From: an uncultured Collinsella sp.
Lineage (GTDB): Bacteria > Actinomycetota > Coriobacteriia > Coriobacteriales > Coriobacteriaceae
Reading direction: 5' to 3'
Assembly (NCBI GenBank): GCA_900542555.1
Contig: UQNU01000070.1
Span: forward strand, 1-7,788
DNA length: 7,788 nucleotides
The position numbers were made by a program, and so were the translations under genes. The notes under the pieces are model-generated. The model was not told the DNA's origin, ran no database searches, and worked only from the letters and a program-made list of their open reading frames with translations. Shown here piece after piece: positions 6,329 through 7,788 of this stretch. Positions within the stretch are counted from its first letter, which is position 1. Every line of letters begins with the position of its first letter.

Positions 6329-6357
6329 AGTATACCCGTCAACATATATCGTCTCAG
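6329..6357 (-). promoter_or_regulatory. Candidate promoter of the patatin gene
   Basis: On the minus strand CTGAGA (6352-6357, 4 of 6 -35 consensus bases) and TATACT (6329-6334, 5 of 6 -10 bases) are exactly 17 bases apart. They would start transcription near 6322, about 30 bases before the ATG. An alternative -35, TTGACG, lies inside the spacer but has only a poor -10 (TTAAAA) at the right distance. Confidence 0.5.
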
Positions 6358-6420
6358 TCGCATTTTCATCGAACATCGCATCGTCGCGCTACCGCCTGTC
6401 GAATAATAGCCGTCCACAGC

Positions 6421-6717
6421 ATGTGCACCCATATCCCCGCACTCGAGGAAAGCGGCTTTATGGTGACGCTCGACAAGCACATTTGGCAGATTGCGCCCGT
6501 CGACGGCGATCAAGGCCGCAGCACGCAGATCATTTCATCGATGCTCGAGATGGCGCAGTCGCTCCATCTGCCCGTCGTGGTCGAAGGCGTCGAGACAAAT
6601 GAGCAGGCGAACGTGCTACGGCAAATGGGCGCCCGCGACGCTCAAGGCTTCCTCTACTACCGCCCCATGCCAGCGAAGGATTTTGAGGCATTGCTCGATG
6701 GTGGCAATAACAACTGA
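6421..6717 (+). pseudogene. Remnant of an EAL-domain (c-di-GMP phosphodiesterase) gene
   Basis: An open frame of 98 codons that holds two pieces of one EAL domain. Residues 4-23 (HIPALEESGFMVTLDKHIWQ) match the segment shortly after the EAL motif in GGDEF-EAL proteins. Residues 27-95 match the C-terminal end: DQGRSTQIISSMLEMAQSL, VVVEGVETNEQ (53-62), GARDAQGFLYYRPMP. The EAL signature itself and roughly 100 residues of the middle, with most metal-binding acidic residues and the catalytic lysine region, are missing; the joint falls near residues 24-27. No ribosome binding site precedes the ATG at 6421 and nothing upstream resembles the missing N-terminal part. I read it as a gene truncated at the 5' end and internally deleted, without phosphodiesterase activity. 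A small expressed protein is possible but unlikely. Confidence 0.75.
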
Positions 6718-6775
6718 TACGCTCGCGCGCAAAACACCACCGCCGAAGGGGGAATTTGCCTCCATTAGTTAACTT

Positions 6776-6806
6776 ATATCCCCAATTCAAACCGAATTGG
6801 GGATAT
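6776..6806. repeat. Perfect 13-bp inverted repeat upstream of the GGDEF gene
   Basis: ATATCCCCAATTC (6776-6788) and GAATTGGGGATAT (6794-6806) are exact reverse complements around a 5-base loop AAACC. No T-run follows on either strand, so it is not a standard intrinsic terminator. It lies 59 bases after the EAL remnant and 38 bases before the GGDEF start codon. A -10-like TATGAT (6804-6809) overlaps its right arm, which would suit an operator. Alternatives are an mRNA leader hairpin or a weak transcription stop. Confidence 0.8.
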
Positions 6807-6828
6807 GATACAAACCGCTGTTCCGCCC

Positions 6829-6841
6829 AAGGAGGTTATCC
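6829..6841 (+). promoter_or_regulatory. Extended Shine-Dalgarno sequence of the GGDEF gene
   Basis: AAGGAGGTTATCC matches the full complement of the usual 16S rRNA 3' end (AAGGAGGTGATCC) at 12 of 13 bases. Its core AAGGAGG ends 9 bases before the ATG at 6845. It fixes the start and suggests strong translation initiation. Confidence 0.8.
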
Positions 6842-6844
6842 ATC

Positions 6845-7788
6845 ATGAACGAATCATATCGCCTGGGCGAGCAATCGATTATTGCCTATCTTCAGCGACT
6901 TGCGAATGGCATCTCGACCGCCGAACTCGATGTTGCCGCGCTGCCTGCTGAGCTACGCGCCGTTGGCGAGCAACTGCAAAAGACGCACGCCATCCTGCAG
7001 CAAGAGCGCCGGCTGCTTGAGAGCAACGCCTATATCGACCCGCTCACCAACTTGGGCAACCGCAACGGATTCGACCGTCACGTCGAGCAACTCTGGCGCA
7101 AAGGCGACCCCTTCACCTGCGCCTATATTGACATCGACCATCTCAAGCATTGCAATGATAGGTTTGGCCACGCCGAAGGCAATCGCTATATTCTGAGCAT
7201 CTGCCGCACGCTCTCCGAAACCATGGAGCACGATGAGATGCTGTTCCGTATCGGTGGAGACGAGTTTGTGCTCATCTCGCTCTCCGCAAACGAGATTGAA
7301 CTCGAGCAGCGCTTGGAGCAGGTACGTACCAGGCTGATCGAGGCGAGCTCAGGTGGCAAGGCGCCCATGATCGGCAGCTTTAGCTTTGGCTGCTCGCGCG
7401 TCGATCCACTTGCTGGCGACACGCGTCGCCAGATGACAATGGATGCCGATCGCAAGATGTATCGCTATAAGCTTATGCATCGTGTGCAGCAACCGAAAGA
7501 CGATGACGCGCCGCAACGCCCAATCGTCGATCAGCTTCCCTGCAACGACCGGGTGTTCCAAGCGATCTCCATGAGCTCCGAGACGCGCTATCCGTTTATC
7601 CTCAATCTCGATACGGGAGAATCGCAATGGTCGGTTAACGCCGTGCGCGATTTTGACCTGCCCTCCCAGCACCCTTTTAACTCACTCGACATGTGGCTCG
7701 CCCGCGTTCATCCCGAGGACCGCGACAACGTACGTGTCGAGCTCGACATGGTGATAAACGGCACGTGGCACTTCCACTACATGCAGTA
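6845..7788 (+). CDS. GGDEF-PAS signalling protein, probable diguanylate cyclase (3' end outside window)
   Basis: At least 314 residues, open to the right edge. Residues 1-60 are helical with a coiled-coil-like linker (AELRAVGEQLQKTHAILQQERRLLE). A GGDEF domain follows from about 61 to 215: DPLTNLGNR (65-73), metal-binding Asp96 in YIDIDHLK, NDRFGHAEGN (104-113), the active loop RIGGDEF (GGDEF 137-141) and MDADRKMYRYK (199-209). All catalytic signature residues for making c-di-GMP from GTP are present. The inhibitory I-site RxxD is replaced by EHDE, so product inhibition through that site is unlikely. Residues about 245-314 look like a PAS_3 sensor domain (WLARVHPEDRDNVRVEL). No transmembrane segment is seen. 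Such proteins often continue into a second GGDEF or an EAL domain, which cannot be judged here. A perfect 13-bp inverted repeat and an extended ribosome binding site precede it. Confidence 0.88.
   Translation, partial: MNESYRLGEQSIIAYLQRLANGISTAELDVAALPAELRAVGEQLQKTHAILQQERRLLESNAYIDPLTNLGNRNGFDRHVEQLWRKGDPFTCAYIDIDHLKHCNDRFGHAEGNRYILSICRTLSETMEHDEMLFRIGGDEFVLISLSANEIELEQRLEQVRTRLIEASSGGKAPMIGSFSFGCSRVDPLAGDTRRQMTMDADRKMYRYKLMHRVQQPKDDDAPQRPIVDQLPCNDRVFQAISMSSETRYPFILNLDTGESQWSVNAVRDFDLPSQHPFNSLDMWLARVHPEDRDNVRVELDMVINGTWHFHYMQ

Noticed and set aside
6953..7672. Several minus-strand frames across the GGDEF gene
   Set aside because: The plus-strand frame from 6845 is open to the edge, with all GGDEF motifs and a strong ribosome binding site.

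Overview
The window reads as ordinary chromosomal DNA from a high-GC, Gram-positive gut actinobacterium, most likely a Collinsella or close Coriobacteriia relative. This is inferred from codon and protein style, strong AAGGAGG-type ribosome binding sites and gene content; no 16S or other marker gene is present to prove it. There are eight intact or edge-truncated genes, one gene remnant, one riboswitch with its terminator, one shared terminator between convergent genes and one strong inverted repeat.

Left part, minus strand (109-3210): a Cof-type HAD phosphatase gene is followed, 10 bases later, by a LysR-family regulator gene. After a 152-base gap comes a short cobalamin-independent methionine-synthase-like methyltransferase gene with all four zinc ligands. 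The gap holds an AT-rich block with two inverted repeats just upstream of a candidate promoter. That is the arrangement expected if the LysR protein activates the methyltransferase gene.

Centre, plus strand (3278-5310): a TPP riboswitch followed by a textbook intrinsic terminator precedes a tightly packed operon of thiM, a thiamine-binding MTH1187/DUF77-family gene and thiE. This is a thiamine salvage unit: ThiM phosphorylates hydroxyethylthiazole and ThiE joins it to HMP pyrophosphate. No thiD, thiC or thiG is present here, so HMP-PP must come from elsewhere. The HAD gene is divergent from this operon across about 67 bases.

Right part (5355-7788): thiE converges on a minus-strand patatin-like phospholipase gene, with a long hairpin between them that can terminate in both directions. 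Beyond the patatin promoter lies a broken piece of an EAL (c-di-GMP phosphodiesterase) domain. Next comes a perfect 13-bp inverted repeat, then a GGDEF-PAS gene with an unusually complete Shine-Dalgarno sequence that runs off the right edge.

I see no mobile element, CRISPR array, tRNA or rRNA, and no clearly new system. The points most worth a second look are the LysR/methyltransferase control region, the Cof-type phosphatase beside the TPP-controlled operon, the deleted EAL remnant, and the palindrome before the GGDEF gene.
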